From NCBI GenBank assembly GCA_965243145.1, contig CBDEUB010000002.1:2542001-2606000 (forward strand): 64,000 nt of DNA, given 5' to 3'. The notes beneath the pieces are model-generated. The model saw only the letters and a list, made by a program, of their open reading frames with translations, searched no databases and was not told the DNA's origin. This document shows, piece by piece, positions 1 to 8,045 of the stretch. Position numbers and translations under genes: made by a program. The stretch comes from CBDBLK01 sp965243145 (GTDB taxonomy: Bacteria > Bdellovibrionota > Bacteriovoracia > Bacteriovoracales > Bacteriovoracaceae). Position 1 is the first letter of the stretch. The number at the start of each line of letters is the position of its first letter.

Positions 1-641
1 CCCTCCCAGACCAAAAAGTGGCCGGGCACTGCCTGGCCCTGGGGGACGGCATCGGCACTCAAGGGGAAGAGGCGGCCATGAGCGCCGGTGGCCAGTAAAA
101 CCTGTTTTCCCCGCCACTTTTCGCCTCTCCAAGTTTGCAATTCGACATGATCCCCGTTTTCCCGCAGGGCGGTCACCAGGGCCTCTTCCCGTTGCAGATC
201 GAGAAGGCCAGACAGGCGCTGGCCCAAGAACGGAAAGAAAACCGGCGCGTCTACAATCCATCCCTTTTCGCTATACTCGGCGGCCCCAAAGCGCCGGATC
301 AAGTATTCCTTATCACTGGGGTGGGAAGGCCGTGGCCAATACCAATTGATCAAGGGTTCCACTCCCGCAGGACTCACCCGCGCACACCACTGGGAGAAGC
401 GTTTGCATCCCTCCACCAAGAGATCGCCCAGGGGAGAGACGCCCCGGCGCACTCCCTGTCTGGCCACCAGAGCGGTGGAGCGCAGACTGCACGGGGTGAG
501 TTGCCCGGGGGCGGACACCCACAGAATGGAACCGTCGAATTTTTCCCGCACGGCCTCTTCCAGAAAGGCGTGGGCCGCCACGCCGGAACCGACGACGATC
601 ACATCAAAAATCTTAGGCCTCAATTTAGGCATTGTACTCAT
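1..641 (-). CDS. FAD-dependent oxidoreductase, N-terminal part (runs off the left edge)
   Basis: Translating the minus strand from ATG at 641 gives 213 open codons to the window edge. The N-terminus starts with a hydrophobic beta strand and GSGVAA at residues 18-23, the dinucleotide-binding turn of a Rossmann fold, and near residue 184 there is a hydrophobic stretch ending in ATG, the second FAD-contact motif of the glutathione-reductase/DAO-type flavoproteins. Substrate cannot be told from this part. A second in-frame ATG lies at 632. The gene follows the Lol-type permease on the same strand, with the whole gap filled by the 120-bp palindromic repeat at 648-767. The FAD fold is well supported; the exact family is not. 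Confidence 0.7.
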   Translation of the reverse strand, partial: MSTMPKLRPKIFDVIVVGSGVAAHAFLEEAVREKFDGSILWVSAPGQLTPCSLRSTALVARQGVRRGVSPLGDLLVEGCKRFSQWCARVSPAGVEPLINWYWPRPSHPSDKEYLIRRFGAAEYSEKGWIVDAPVFFPFLGQRLSGLLDLQREEALVTALRENGDHVELQTWRGEKWRGKQVLLATGAHGRLFPLSADAVPQGQAVPGHFLVWE

Positions 642-647
642 ATCTAA

Positions 648-767
648 CAGTTCACAATTTAGGTCAGATTGGGGGGAAGCGAGACAGAGCGACTGAGGTG
701 TGCTGAAACGCACATCGCAGGGAGCGATGGCGAAGCTGACTCACAAGATGGCCTGAAGTGTGAACTG
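648..767. repeat. Dispersed palindromic element, copy A
   Basis: This 120-bp segment fills the gap between the permease stop and the next start. Its ends are inverted repeats: CAGTTCACA at 648-656 and TGTGAACTG at 759-767, with the similarity running about 16 bp inwards. A second copy, in the opposite orientation, lies at 30531-30657. The two agree closely except in the central hairpin, where the stem TGTGC/GCACA here is CGTAC/GTACG there, i.e. paired changes that keep the stem. No coding capacity is evident. It resembles a REP/BIME or MITE-type element. Confidence 0.8.
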
Positions 768-770
768 TGG

Positions 771-1937
771 CTAGGCATTGATGGTGCGCACTTGTTTGAG
801 GTAATTGCGCTCGCGCTTGAATGTGTGCAAAACCCATTGAACCACGGTGGTGCTGATGGCGTAGGGAATGAAAAAGGAAGTCAACATTCCACGCCACTCG
901 ACTTTGACCGGAATGCGGCGCTCGACAAAAACCGAGGGCATCCAATCGCTGCCCCACTGATCCAGGCCCCACAAAAAAGCGCCCGCCAAGAGCATCCCCA
1001 ACCCAATGCTGCCAATGCTCACCATTTGCAGAAAGCGGCCACAAGCGCTCCCCAGGGTTTTCTGATCCGCCCCCAGTATCCAAAAACTGGCCAGGTCGAC
1101 TTTGACTTTGTCCAAAAAGATCATCAGGGCACTGGCCACACACAACCCCACCAACAGGGTCATGCCGGAGAAGAGAAAGAGCATGGCCATATTTTCCAGC
1201 TTGAGCGCCCACACCAGGGTTTGGTTTTGCGCCTCCCAGGTGAGCAGGCGGTACTCCCCCCGGTATTGGCCATCCAGGGCGGAGGTGAGTTGCCCTTCTT
1301 TAAAGGGAGTGTAGAGGCGGACGGCATTGTAGGCGCGGGCGCGGATCAGGTTGTGCATTTTGCTGGCCGCCACCCATATATGATAGCGGTCAATTTGGGG
1401 AACCTGGGTGTCGATGGTGGTGCTGATGTACAGGCCCACCGTGCGCGGGACATCACCGATAAAGGAGTCCACGGAGGCGGGGTCGATCAGGCGCACGCCG
1501 TCCCCAGGAACGACATTCAAGCGCGCCGCCAGGTGGCCAGAGAGGATCAACTCGCCCAGTTCAAGGCCCTCCAGGAAGGGGGGCAGTTCGTCCTCGCCAT
1601 CCAGGGCGTGAACCACCACCGGGGCCAATTGGGGGCCAGCTTTGGCCAACATTTCGGCCTGGTACTCGGGAATCGCCACCCACCCCCGCTGGCGCAAGAA
1701 TTGGGCCAGGGCGAGCACCCGCTCCGGTTCTTGAAAAGAGGGCCAAATCACCCCCGTCCCCACCACTGCCTGGGAGCGTTCCATTACTTTGTGTTGCAGC
1801 CCCCCCATCACACTTTGCAAGACCATCAGGGCAAAGCTGGAAATGCAAAGGCCCGTCAGGGCCAAAAACAGGGGCCGCTGACGAGTTTTGGCGGCGAAGA
1901 TATAGCTGGCAAAGTAGCGGAAAAAGGGCAGGGCCAA
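771..1937 (-). CDS. LolC/LolE-family ABC transporter permease (FtsX/MacB type)
   Basis: A protein of 388 residues with the layout of lipoprotein-releasing permeases: one membrane segment at about 22-45, a large periplasmic domain (about 46-245), then three segments at about 248-275, 302-325 and 350-373. The periplasmic part contains LSGHLAARLNVVPGD, matching the LxxxLGxxVGD element of LolC/E, and the cytoplasmic loop after the second segment (ASFWILGAD, 283-291) corresponds to the ILRTLGA coupling region. Such permeases work with a LolD ATPase to move lipoproteins from the inner membrane towards the outer membrane. No ATPase gene is seen here. The only in-frame start is TTG at 1937, because an in-frame TAA lies seven codons upstream, so the exact start is uncertain. 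Confidence 0.78.
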   Translation of the reverse strand: MALPFFRYFASYIFAAKTRQRPLFLALTGLCISSFALMVLQSVMGGLQHKVMERSQAVVGTGVIWPSFQEPERVLALAQFLRQRGWVAIPEYQAEMLAKAGPQLAPVVVHALDGEDELPPFLEGLELGELILSGHLAARLNVVPGDGVRLIDPASVDSFIGDVPRTVGLYISTTIDTQVPQIDRYHIWVAASKMHNLIRARAYNAVRLYTPFKEGQLTSALDGQYRGEYRLLTWEAQNQTLVWALKLENMAMLFLFSGMTLLVGLCVASALMIFLDKVKVDLASFWILGADQKTLGSACGRFLQMVSIGSIGLGMLLAGAFLWGLDQWGSDWMPSVFVERRIPVKVEWRGMLTSFFIPYAISTTVVQWVLHTFKRERNYLKQVRTINA

Positions 1938-2034
1938 ACTTAACTGGCCATGCTTTTAGCTTTCATTTGGCCATCATTCCACAGTTTGGCCCAATTGGGC
2001 AAGCAAAAGGAATTTGCCTAAGATGGGGGCAAAG

Positions 2035-2466
2035 TTACCCACCGTGATCGTAAAGTTTGAATTTACGGTCAATCCAAAGAATGTAAAAAACCTTATCCCG
2101 ACGATAACCGACCATTGGTTTTTTCTTTGAAAATCTAAACGCCAACAATCTCACATCCTCTCCTACAACGGTTGGAATTGGCGTTCTAATTGCTGTCCTG
2201 TTGATGGTTTCATGCCCTATCCCGTGTCTATGGGCAGATTGAATTTGACTCCATGGCACTTGAGATAATTGAAACAATTTCAAAAGGAGGTCAATTTTTT
2301 CCCGCTGGTTACATTGATCTAGAGAATAATCTTTATTTGAAGAAAGGTATTTGAAGCTAAACGCAGGATGAAGCATATTTCTATTCTGAGTCGTCTCGGC
2401 CACATTTACTGGAAGATGCACCTTATGGCCCTGATGGGCCTTGCCTTTTTTAATCTTTTTTCTCAT
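2035..2466 (-). CDS. Putative toxin paired with a Panacea-domain antitoxin
   Basis: A basic protein of 143 residues, not of a family I can name with certainty. It starts with a Lys-rich tail and has a central FKYLSSNKDYSLDQC segment, a conserved-looking His-rich region (SAHRHGIGHETI) and a C-terminal VFYILWIDRKFKLYDHGG strand pair, an ending seen in small hypothetical proteins encoded beside antitoxins. It begins 8 bp after the stop of the Panacea-domain gene, in one transcript. Panacea antitoxins are known to neutralise several unrelated toxin folds, so the position is the main evidence for toxin function. ATG at 2466 has no clear ribosome-binding site, so it is probably translated by coupling. 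Confidence 0.55.
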   Translation of the reverse strand: MRKKIKKGKAHQGHKVHLPVNVAETTQNRNMLHPAFSFKYLSSNKDYSLDQCNQREKIDLLLKLFQLSQVPWSQIQSAHRHGIGHETINRTAIRTPIPTVVGEDVRLLAFRFSKKKPMVGYRRDKVFYILWIDRKFKLYDHGG

Positions 2467-2474
2467 GGGTATTT

Positions 2475-2924
2475 TTAGCTTTCGTGCAAAATCATCGTCG
2501 AAAAATAGTTCTTCAATTTACCGTGGGAAATGACTTCACCTCTGGGAGTTTCACTCCATGGGGGTTCGTTGTGGGTCATATCCCTAAGTTTCCAAGCAGA
2601 GAATTGCCCATAAACATTATACACTTCATCGACAACTTCCTTGACTTCGCTATGAGATATGACGAGCGATAAATCGGCCCCCTCAGAGATCGGAATATTA
2701 TCGGAACCAAAACCTTTGTATTCGTGGTAAACATTCGGAACGACAGGCCCATGTTCCCATGCCTCAATGGAATCATTAAATAGAGGTTCGCCATTGATGG
2801 CCAAATGAAATCCTTGGCAATAGTAGAGTAGTTTTTGCAACTTGAGGTTGGAAATACCATCCCCAACTTCTGGGTCAGACAACGAAAGCAAATAATTTGT
2901 CACCACCTTGACTTCAATCATCAT
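2475..2924 (-). CDS. Panacea-domain (SocA/GepA-like, DUF4065) antitoxin
   Basis: A protein of 149 residues that shows the Panacea signature: NLKLQKLLYYCQGFHLA (residues 26-42), then EAWEHGPVVPNVYHEYK (54-70) and a late WKLRDMTHNEPPW element (111-123). This domain is found in SocA, the proteolytic adaptor for toxin SocB, and in many antitoxins that bind different toxins. The gene is first in a two-gene unit with the 143-residue gene downstream. Start is ATG at 2924, or 2921, just behind AAGGGAAG. A good promoter lies upstream at 2959-2987, and the order antitoxin-then-toxin is the reverse of the other TA pairs in this window. Confidence 0.85.
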   Translation of the reverse strand: MMIEVKVVTNYLLSLSDPEVGDGISNLKLQKLLYYCQGFHLAINGEPLFNDSIEAWEHGPVVPNVYHEYKGFGSDNIPISEGADLSLVISHSEVKEVVDEVYNVYGQFSAWKLRDMTHNEPPWSETPRGEVISHGKLKNYFSTMILHES

Positions 2925-2958
2925 CTTCCCTTAGGTACATGGTAAACTTCTATGAAGA

Positions 2959-2987
2959 TTTTAATATTTTTCGTAAAAATCTGTCAA
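2959..2987 (-). promoter_or_regulatory. Promoter of the Panacea TA operon
   Basis: On the minus strand: TTGACA (2987-2982), a 17-nt spacer, then TTAAAA (2964-2959). The predicted leader before ATG 2924 is about 28 nt and carries a ribosome-binding site, unlike the four toxin-first operons at 8.9-15 kb. Confidence 0.6.
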
Positions 2988-3012
2988 TGGCCTTAAATAG
3001 ATCAGGCCAAAT

Positions 3013-5163
3013 TTACCCCTCGGCCGAGTAGAAATTTTGCCCGCGGGAGGCGAGTTTTTCCAAGTGTTCGCACGGCCGAAAGCGCACCTCGTTCACCTCG
3101 CCGGCAAAGCGCTGCAAGGCCTCTACGATATTGCCCAGGCCTTCGCCGTCCGCATAGCGCAGCAGTCCCCCGCGGAAGGGGGGGAATCCAATGCCGAAGA
3201 TCATTCCCAGGTCTATGGCCGAGGGGCCAGACACCAGTTCGTCCTGTAAAATGCTGGCCGCCTCGTTGACCATGGGTAAGAACAGACGCCATTGCAATTC
3301 GCGCACATGGGCCTTGTCTTTGCGCCTTTGCCGTCCGCCGGAAAAGAGGGCCTCGGCGGCGCGGTTTACCCCGCGGGGTTTGCCCCTTTCGTCGTAGAGG
3401 TAAAAACCGCGGCCAGACTTTTTGCCCAGGTGGCCTTGCTCCACCATTTTTTCCAGTAGGGGACTGGATTGGGCGCGCTCACCCAATCCCCGGCGCATGA
3501 CCGCCGCCACTTTGGCCGCCACATCCAGCCCCACCTCGTCGAGCAGGCGCAATGGCCCCATGGGCATACCGAAATCCAGGCAAACTTCATCCAGGGCCTC
3601 GGTGCCATGGCCTTCCTCCAGGAGGAAAGCGCTTTCGTTCAGGTAGGGCATCAGGATGCGGTTGACTAAAAACCCTGGCCCATCTTTCACCACCACCGGG
3701 GTTTTCTTGCACTTTAAGGCCCAGCGGTAGAGGGCCTCCACGGTCGTTGGGGCGATTTTGGAATGGGTGATAATTTCCACCAGGGGCATACGGTGAACTG
3801 GATTAAAAAAGTGGAGTCCGGCAAAGTTTTCGGGCCGCTCCAGCGCCCCCGCCATTTCCTCAATGCTCAAGGAGGAGGTGTTGGAGGTGATGAGGGCCGC
3901 GGAGTGCATGTGTTTTTCCACCTCCGCCAGGGCCTTCTTTTTGATGGCCATATCTTCCACGATGGCCTCCACCAACAAGTCCACCCGTCCGAAACCGGCC
4001 AGGCCCCTCTGGGCTGTGATGGATCGCATTTTGCGTTGGAGATCACTGGGACTCATCTTTTTGCGTTTTACCGCTCCGGCAAAATTGGCATTGGCCTGGG
4101 CCAGGCCGAGTTCCAGGGCCTTGGTGTTCAAGTCGCGCATCAGAGGGTACATACCTTGATTGGCCATGAGCCAGGTGATCCCCCCGCCCATGGTTCCCGC
4201 CCCCAAACATGCTCCTCGGGAAAGGACTGGGAGTTTCCCAGAACTGGCCGGCCCCTGGTATTTCTTCGCCTTTTCGCTCATAAAAAAAATGTGCTGCAAA
4301 TTTTTGGACTGCTCCCCCACGCACAGTTCCCCGAAGGCCTGGGCCTCCAGACTCAGGTAACTGCTGCGGCCCTTGTTCATGCCCTCTTCCATTGCCTCCA
4401 AAATTTTGAGGGGGGCCTGGTACAGGCCGCGGGTGCGCTTGAGCACAGTTTCGCAAGTTCTTTGGAAGACCAGTTTGCGGCCGACGAAATTTTCCAACCA
4501 CCAGTTTTTGGGGTGTGGGCGGGAGCGGGGGGCAGTGCCCTCGATGTGTTTGCGCGCCATCGCCAGCAGGCGCTCTTTGGGATAGACGGCATCGGCCAGT
4601 CCCACTTTGAAGGCCTTGGCCGGCACCAGGGTTTTGCCGGTTAAAATCATGTCTAGGGCGGTGGGCAGCCCCACCCGGCGGGGCAGGCGGTAAGTTCCCC
4701 CCAGACCAGGCAGGATGCCCAGCTTGACTTCGGGAAGGCCAATTTGGGTGCCCGCCCCCTCGGCCAGCAAGAGGGTTTGGCACGCCAGCGCCAACTCGGT
4801 TCCCCCTCCCAGGCACACCCCGTGCACGCAGGCGACGGTGGGAAAGGGCAGGTCTTCGATTTGGTTGAATAGGGCCTGTCCCGCCTCCGCCTCCCGCGCG
4901 CCCTCGCTCTCGCTGGTCAAGGAGGCGATCAAATTGATGTCCGCCCCGGCCAAAAAACATTTTTCCAGGTGACTGAAAAAAATGGCCCCGCGCAATTCGG
5001 CCCGTTTGTCCCGCAGAGTGGAAAGAATGTTTTCCAGTTCCCGCAAGGTATCCCGGCCGAGAACCGCCATGCTCTTTTCCTCGCGGTGGCCGAATCCCAG
5101 GTAGGCCAATTTATCTTTAATTTCAAAACTAATTTTCTGGTTTGCGGCCATAGGCATAGTCAC
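3013..5163 (-). CDS. fadJ: Fatty-acid oxidation complex alpha subunit: enoyl-CoA hydratase / 3-hydroxyacyl-CoA dehydrogenase
   Basis: A bifunctional beta-oxidation enzyme of 716 residues, the size of E. coli FadJ. The N-terminal crotonase half has the oxyanion-hole region and the two catalytic glutamates (Glu123 in GGGTELALA, Glu145 in GLPEVKLGILPG). The dehydrogenase half starts with the NAD-binding GAGTMGG at 321-327 and carries SNTSSL and the FNPVHRMPLVEI stretch with the catalytic His. It hydrates enoyl-CoA and oxidises 3-hydroxyacyl-CoA, passing 3-ketoacyl-CoA to the thiolase encoded just upstream, whose stop it overlaps by 4 bp from GTG 5163. ATG at 5157 sits better behind GGTGAGG and may be the real start. 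FadJ and FadB are hard to tell apart; length and gene order favour FadJ. Confidence 0.9.
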   Translation of the reverse strand: MTMPMAANQKISFEIKDKLAYLGFGHREEKSMAVLGRDTLRELENILSTLRDKRAELRGAIFFSHLEKCFLAGADINLIASLTSESEGAREAEAGQALFNQIEDLPFPTVACVHGVCLGGGTELALACQTLLLAEGAGTQIGLPEVKLGILPGLGGTYRLPRRVGLPTALDMILTGKTLVPAKAFKVGLADAVYPKERLLAMARKHIEGTAPRSRPHPKNWWLENFVGRKLVFQRTCETVLKRTRGLYQAPLKILEAMEEGMNKGRSSYLSLEAQAFGELCVGEQSKNLQHIFFMSEKAKKYQGPASSGKLPVLSRGACLGAGTMGGGITWLMANQGMYPLMRDLNTKALELGLAQANANFAGAVKRKKMSPSDLQRKMRSITAQRGLAGFGRVDLLVEAIVEDMAIKKKALAEVEKHMHSAALITSNTSSLSIEEMAGALERPENFAGLHFFNPVHRMPLVEIITHSKIAPTTVEALYRWALKCKKTPVVVKDGPGFLVNRILMPYLNESAFLLEEGHGTEALDEVCLDFGMPMGPLRLLDEVGLDVAAKVAAVMRRGLGERAQSSPLLEKMVEQGHLGKKSGRGFYLYDERGKPRGVNRAAEALFSGGRQRRKDKAHVRELQWRLFLPMVNEAASILQDELVSGPSAIDLGMIFGIGFPPFRGGLLRYADGEGLGNIVEALQRFAGEVNEVRFRPCEHLEKLASRGQNFYSAEG

Positions 5164-6455
5164 CTCACCAAATTTTCAATAATGACGGCACCGCCCTGCC
5201 CGCCGCCGACGCACAAGCTGGCCAGCCCGTAGTGGGCCTTTTGCCGTTTGAGTTGGTGGGCCAAAGTCACCACTAGGCGACTGCCGGTGGAACCCACCGG
5301 ATGCCCCAGGGCGATGGCCCCGCCGTTCACATTCAATTTTTCCTCGGGGATTTCCCCCGGAGCGCTATCCAGGCCAAACTTTTCCGCCACCGACTTTTCT
5401 TTAAATCCCCGGCGTACCGCCAGCACTTGGGCGGCAAAGGCCTCGTTGATTTCGATAAAATCCATTTGTTCCAAGTTCATGCCGGTGCGTTGGAAAATCC
5501 CGTGGGAGGCCAACAGCGGCCCCATGCCCATGCGCTTGGGATCGAGGCCGCAAAAGTGGTAGTCCACCACCCGCGCCAGGGGTTCCAGTTGAAACTCTTT
5601 AAGTGCCTCTTCGGAGGCTAACAAGAGGGCCGAGCCACCGTCGGTGATGGGACAGGAGTTGCCCACCGTCACAGTGCCCGAGCGGCGGTCGAAATAGGGC
5701 CGCATTTTGGCGAGTCCCTCCACGGTGCTGTCCTGGCGTGGGCCAACATCGCTTTCCAGCAAGCGGGAGTGGGCAGGGCCTGTGGCGATGGGCAGGATTT
5801 CCTCTTGAAAGCGCCCCGCCTTTTGCGCCTCCGTGGCCAGTTGGTGGGAGCGGTTGGCGAATTGGTCTTGGGCCTCCCGACTGATGTCCAACTCCCGGGC
5901 CAAGACTTCGGCGGTTTGGCCCATGTTGAGTCCGCAAAAGGGGTCGGTCAAACCCAACTCGATGGCGATGACGGGTTTCAAGTGGGGCGGGCGAAATTGG
6001 GCCAGGGCCTGCAATTTTTGCACCACCGTTTTGGCCCTGACCACTTTGAGGAACAGCTCGGCCATGGGCCGTGAGTACAGCAGGGGCATTTGGGACATAT
6101 TTTCCACGCCCCCGACGGCCACTACATGCGCCCGCCCGCTGGCCAGTTTCAAAAATCCCTGGGCCAGCGCTTCGAGTCCTGAAGCACAATTGCGGTGGAC
6201 GGTGTAGGCGCTGATTTTTTCCGGCAGCCCCGCCTCCAGGGCCACCACCCTGCCCAAGTTGGGGTACTCGGCGGGACTGCCCACATTGCCCATGATCACT
6301 TCGTCTACCTTCACATCGGGAATACCCGTCTGATCCAGCGCATGACGCACGAGATAGGACGCCAAGTAGGGGGCCGCTACGCCCTTGAGTTGAGTCCCCG
6401 CTTTGGCCTGGGGCGAGCGCTTGGCGCTGACGATATACACTGGATGCGATGACAT
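5160..6455 (-). CDS. fadI: Acetyl-CoA acyltransferase (3-ketoacyl-CoA thiolase), beta subunit
   Basis: A thiolase of 431 residues from ATG 6455, close to FadI (436) and longer than FadA (about 390). The nucleophilic Cys lies in HRNCASGLEALAQG (Cys90 from this start), and the C-terminal His and Cys lie in GHPVGSTGSR and SLCVGGGQGG. It cleaves 3-ketoacyl-CoA to acetyl-CoA and a shortened acyl-CoA, forming a complex with the product of the next gene. The frame stays open to 6479, but ATG 6455 follows an AAGGGGGG box and aligns with thiolase N-termini. The leader contains one of the two 30-bp direct repeats that bracket the CopG-like gene (6494-6523), so its native promoter may have been moved or replaced. 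Confidence 0.92.
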   Translation of the reverse strand: MSSHPVYIVSAKRSPQAKAGTQLKGVAAPYLASYLVRHALDQTGIPDVKVDEVIMGNVGSPAEYPNLGRVVALEAGLPEKISAYTVHRNCASGLEALAQGFLKLASGRAHVVAVGGVENMSQMPLLYSRPMAELFLKVVRAKTVVQKLQALAQFRPPHLKPVIAIELGLTDPFCGLNMGQTAEVLARELDISREAQDQFANRSHQLATEAQKAGRFQEEILPIATGPAHSRLLESDVGPRQDSTVEGLAKMRPYFDRRSGTVTVGNSCPITDGGSALLLASEEALKEFQLEPLARVVDYHFCGLDPKRMGMGPLLASHGIFQRTGMNLEQMDFIEINEAFAAQVLAVRRGFKEKSVAEKFGLDSAPGEIPEEKLNVNGGAIALGHPVGSTGSRLVVTLAHQLKRQKAHYGLASLCVGGGQGGAVIIENLVR

Positions 6456-6493
6456 AAGGCCCCCCTTGGGTTTGTGCAATGGAGAAAGTATAA

Positions 6494-6523
6494 GGGTGGA
6501 TTTGGCAAAAAAACAACCCCTCC
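6494..6523. repeat. 30-bp direct repeat, left copy
   Basis: This segment is identical over 30 bp to 6885-6914. It lies in the leader of fadI, after the CopG-like gene. The right copy is part of the terminator of the upstream outer-membrane-protein gene; this copy has the T-run but not the other hairpin arm, so it looks like a duplicated fragment of that terminator. Confidence 0.85.
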
Positions 6524-6551
6524 GTTTCGCGTCGAGTGAAGTTGGGCCAAT

Positions 6552-6818
6552 TTACGAGGCCAACAGGCCCTTCAACATTTCAACTGATTTGCGATCGACC
6601 AATTCCCCGCGGGTATATCGGTGGAGAATACTGCCGATCAAAGTCTGGTAGGGAGTTCCCTGGCGCTGGGCCTCCGTCTTTAAATCGACCAGCACCGCGC
6701 TGTCCACTCTCAAGCTAATGGGAACTTTGTTGGCCTTGGAGTCAATTTTGGCCTTTCCCGGACGCTTCTTCAGCTTTTTCAGATTATATTTTTTCTTCAT
6801 ATTCATTCTTGGCCTCAT
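6552..6818 (-). CDS. CopG/BrnA-like antitoxin, without an evident toxin
   Basis: A small basic protein of 88 residues from ATG 6818 (ATG at 6806 or 6800 is also possible). A Lys/Arg-rich N-terminus is followed by PISLRVDSAVLVDLKTEA, the DNA-contacting beta strand and first helix of a ribbon-helix-helix protein, then GTPYQTLIGSILHRYTRGELV, the second helix typical of CopG/BrnA-type antitoxins. Such proteins bind operators as dimers and neutralise an mRNase toxin. No toxin gene is next to it: the outer-membrane protein lies upstream and fadI downstream. The gene and its promoter lie exactly between two identical 30-bp repeats, so it looks like an inserted cassette or the survivor of a TA pair. 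Confidence 0.75.
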   Translation of the reverse strand: MRPRMNMKKKYNLKKLKKRPGKAKIDSKANKVPISLRVDSAVLVDLKTEAQRQGTPYQTLIGSILHRYTRGELVDRKSVEMLKGLLAS

Positions 6819-6843
6819 CCCATTCAAATATCACAGGTTAGAG

Positions 6844-6871
6844 TTTATACTAATTATATATACAATGTCAA
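6844..6871 (-). promoter_or_regulatory. Promoter of the CopG-like gene
   Basis: On the minus strand: TTGACA (6871-6866), 16-nt spacer, TATAAA (6849-6844), in a very AT-rich stretch directly after the right-hand 30-bp repeat. Confidence 0.6.
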
Positions 6872-6884
6872 TATACTTAAAAAA

Positions 6885-6914
6885 GGGTGGATTTGGCAAA
6901 AAAACAACCCCTCC
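6885..6914. repeat. 30-bp direct repeat, right copy
   Basis: Identical over 30 bp to 6494-6523. Here the repeat includes one arm and the T-run of the Rho-independent terminator at 6898-6930. The CopG-like gene and its promoter lie between the two copies. Confidence 0.85.
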
Positions 6915-6930
6915 TTGGGGAGGGGTTGTT
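6898..6930 (-). terminator. Rho-independent terminator of the outer-membrane-protein gene
   Basis: A perfect 12-bp inverted repeat, AACAACCCCTCC at 6903-6914 and its complement at 6919-6930, with a 4-nt loop. Read on the minus strand it is followed by a run of seven T. It lies 42 bp after the stop of the 357-residue outer-membrane-protein gene. Confidence 0.88.
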
Positions 6931-6971
6931 CAGGGTACAGTGAGAAAAGGAGTATAGGCCCTAGGAAACTG

Positions 6972-8045
6972 TTAAAACAACAGGGCGATGGACAGGTTGA
7001 TTCCCCACACATCGAGATTTTCGATCTCGTCGCCCACCGAATTGAGAAAGTCCCGGCGGTAATCGTAAGTTCTGGCACGATTGTTGTTGGGAGTCGTGTC
7101 AAACCCCGACTTGAGCAACTTGGAGTAACGGAAGTCGAGTCCCAACCCCACATTGCGGGCGACATTGATTTCCGCTCCCGCCAAGGCCGCTCCGCGCACA
7201 TTGACACCGGAAACTTTGTTGTCGCGGCCATAGTCGTAGTTGGGATACGCATAACCGTAGATTTCCGCCTCGTTGACGAACTCCAGTGAAGAGCGGTTAG
7301 CACCCACCAAAAGTCCAAAGTAGGGACGGATGCGCACGCGGGTAAAGGAACTGATGTAAAATTTGCCCTTCATCGCCAAGTCCCAGCTATCGTAGTCGAC
7401 GCGGGCGGAGTTGTAGGACAAGGGATAACCCAAACCCAGGCCGAGTCCGCTAAATCCCCAGTTGTCTTCGTAAGAGGCCGCCATGGTCGATCGGCCGACT
7501 TCGACACCAAAGGAAAAATTATCACCCATCTGGGCATCCAGGCCGATGCCAAATTTATTGGCCGAACCGTCCAGGTTTAAAACTCCTTCGCTCTCGGCGT
7601 AGTGTTTAGCACCAAAGACAAAGGATACCTGGTTGTTGAGGATACTTTGCGCCCTAGTGGGAACGGGTTTTTTGGCGACTGACTTGGGTGCGGGGGCCTT
7701 GTCGGCATCGCCACTCAAGACTTTTTCCAGGTTGCGCCTCAAGCGTCCTGCGATTTCTTTTTCCTGTTTGAAACGCTGTTCTTCAACCTTTTGCTCCATC
7801 CCCTCTTCAATGGCGCGCATCAGTTTGCGCCGCTCTTGCCTCGCCCGATCGGCGTGGGTTTCCCTTTTGGGGGGAGAAAAGATGCCGTCGATGTCAATTC
7901 TCTCGGAATTGTACACCCCTGGATCGACCTCTAATCCCTGGTCGAAGGATCCCTCGTCCTGGGCGTGGACGCCTAGGGAGAGGGCGGTAAAGATGGCCAA
8001 AGGCCATACAAAAAAGCTGCTGTTGGTTCTCGTTTTCTGGTTCAT
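6972..8045 (-). CDS. Outer-membrane beta-barrel protein with a coiled-coil N-terminal region
   Basis: A protein of 357 residues. A signal peptide (about 1-29, ending GVHAQ) precedes a charged Glu/Lys/Arg-rich segment (about 60-110, heptad-like) and a Pro/Ala linker near 115-130. From about 140 to the end come alternating beta strands rich in Gly, Tyr and Phe, finishing SIALLF with the C-terminal Phe used by the BAM complex. This suggests a surface barrel with a periplasmic N-terminal extension. No specific function can be assigned. The start ATG 8045 follows AGGAGG at ideal spacing. A strong terminator follows the gene. Confidence 0.75.
   Translation of the reverse strand: MNQKTRTNSSFFVWPLAIFTALSLGVHAQDEGSFDQGLEVDPGVYNSERIDIDGIFSPPKRETHADRARQERRKLMRAIEEGMEQKVEEQRFKQEKEIAGRLRRNLEKVLSGDADKAPAPKSVAKKPVPTRAQSILNNQVSFVFGAKHYAESEGVLNLDGSANKFGIGLDAQMGDNFSFGVEVGRSTMAASYEDNWGFSGLGLGLGYPLSYNSARVDYDSWDLAMKGKFYISSFTRVRIRPYFGLLVGANRSSLEFVNEAEIYGYAYPNYDYGRDNKVSGVNVRGAALAGAEINVARNVGLGLDFRYSKLLKSGFDTTPNNNRARTYDYRRDFLNSVGDEIENLDVWGINLSIALLF

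Noticed and set aside
135..647. A plus-strand gene of 170 codons
   Set aside because: The minus strand encodes a clear FAD-binding protein there; the plus frame is its shadow.
669..1943. A plus-strand gene of 424 codons opposite the permease
   Set aside because: Begins inside the palindromic repeat and has no protein-like pattern, while the minus frame has the Lol-type membrane layout.
1940..3013. A fadJ-tail duplication around the Panacea operon, like those at aroA and aroC
   Set aside because: I compared the fadJ end with 1938-2034 and found only weak, gapped similarity that does not keep the frame.
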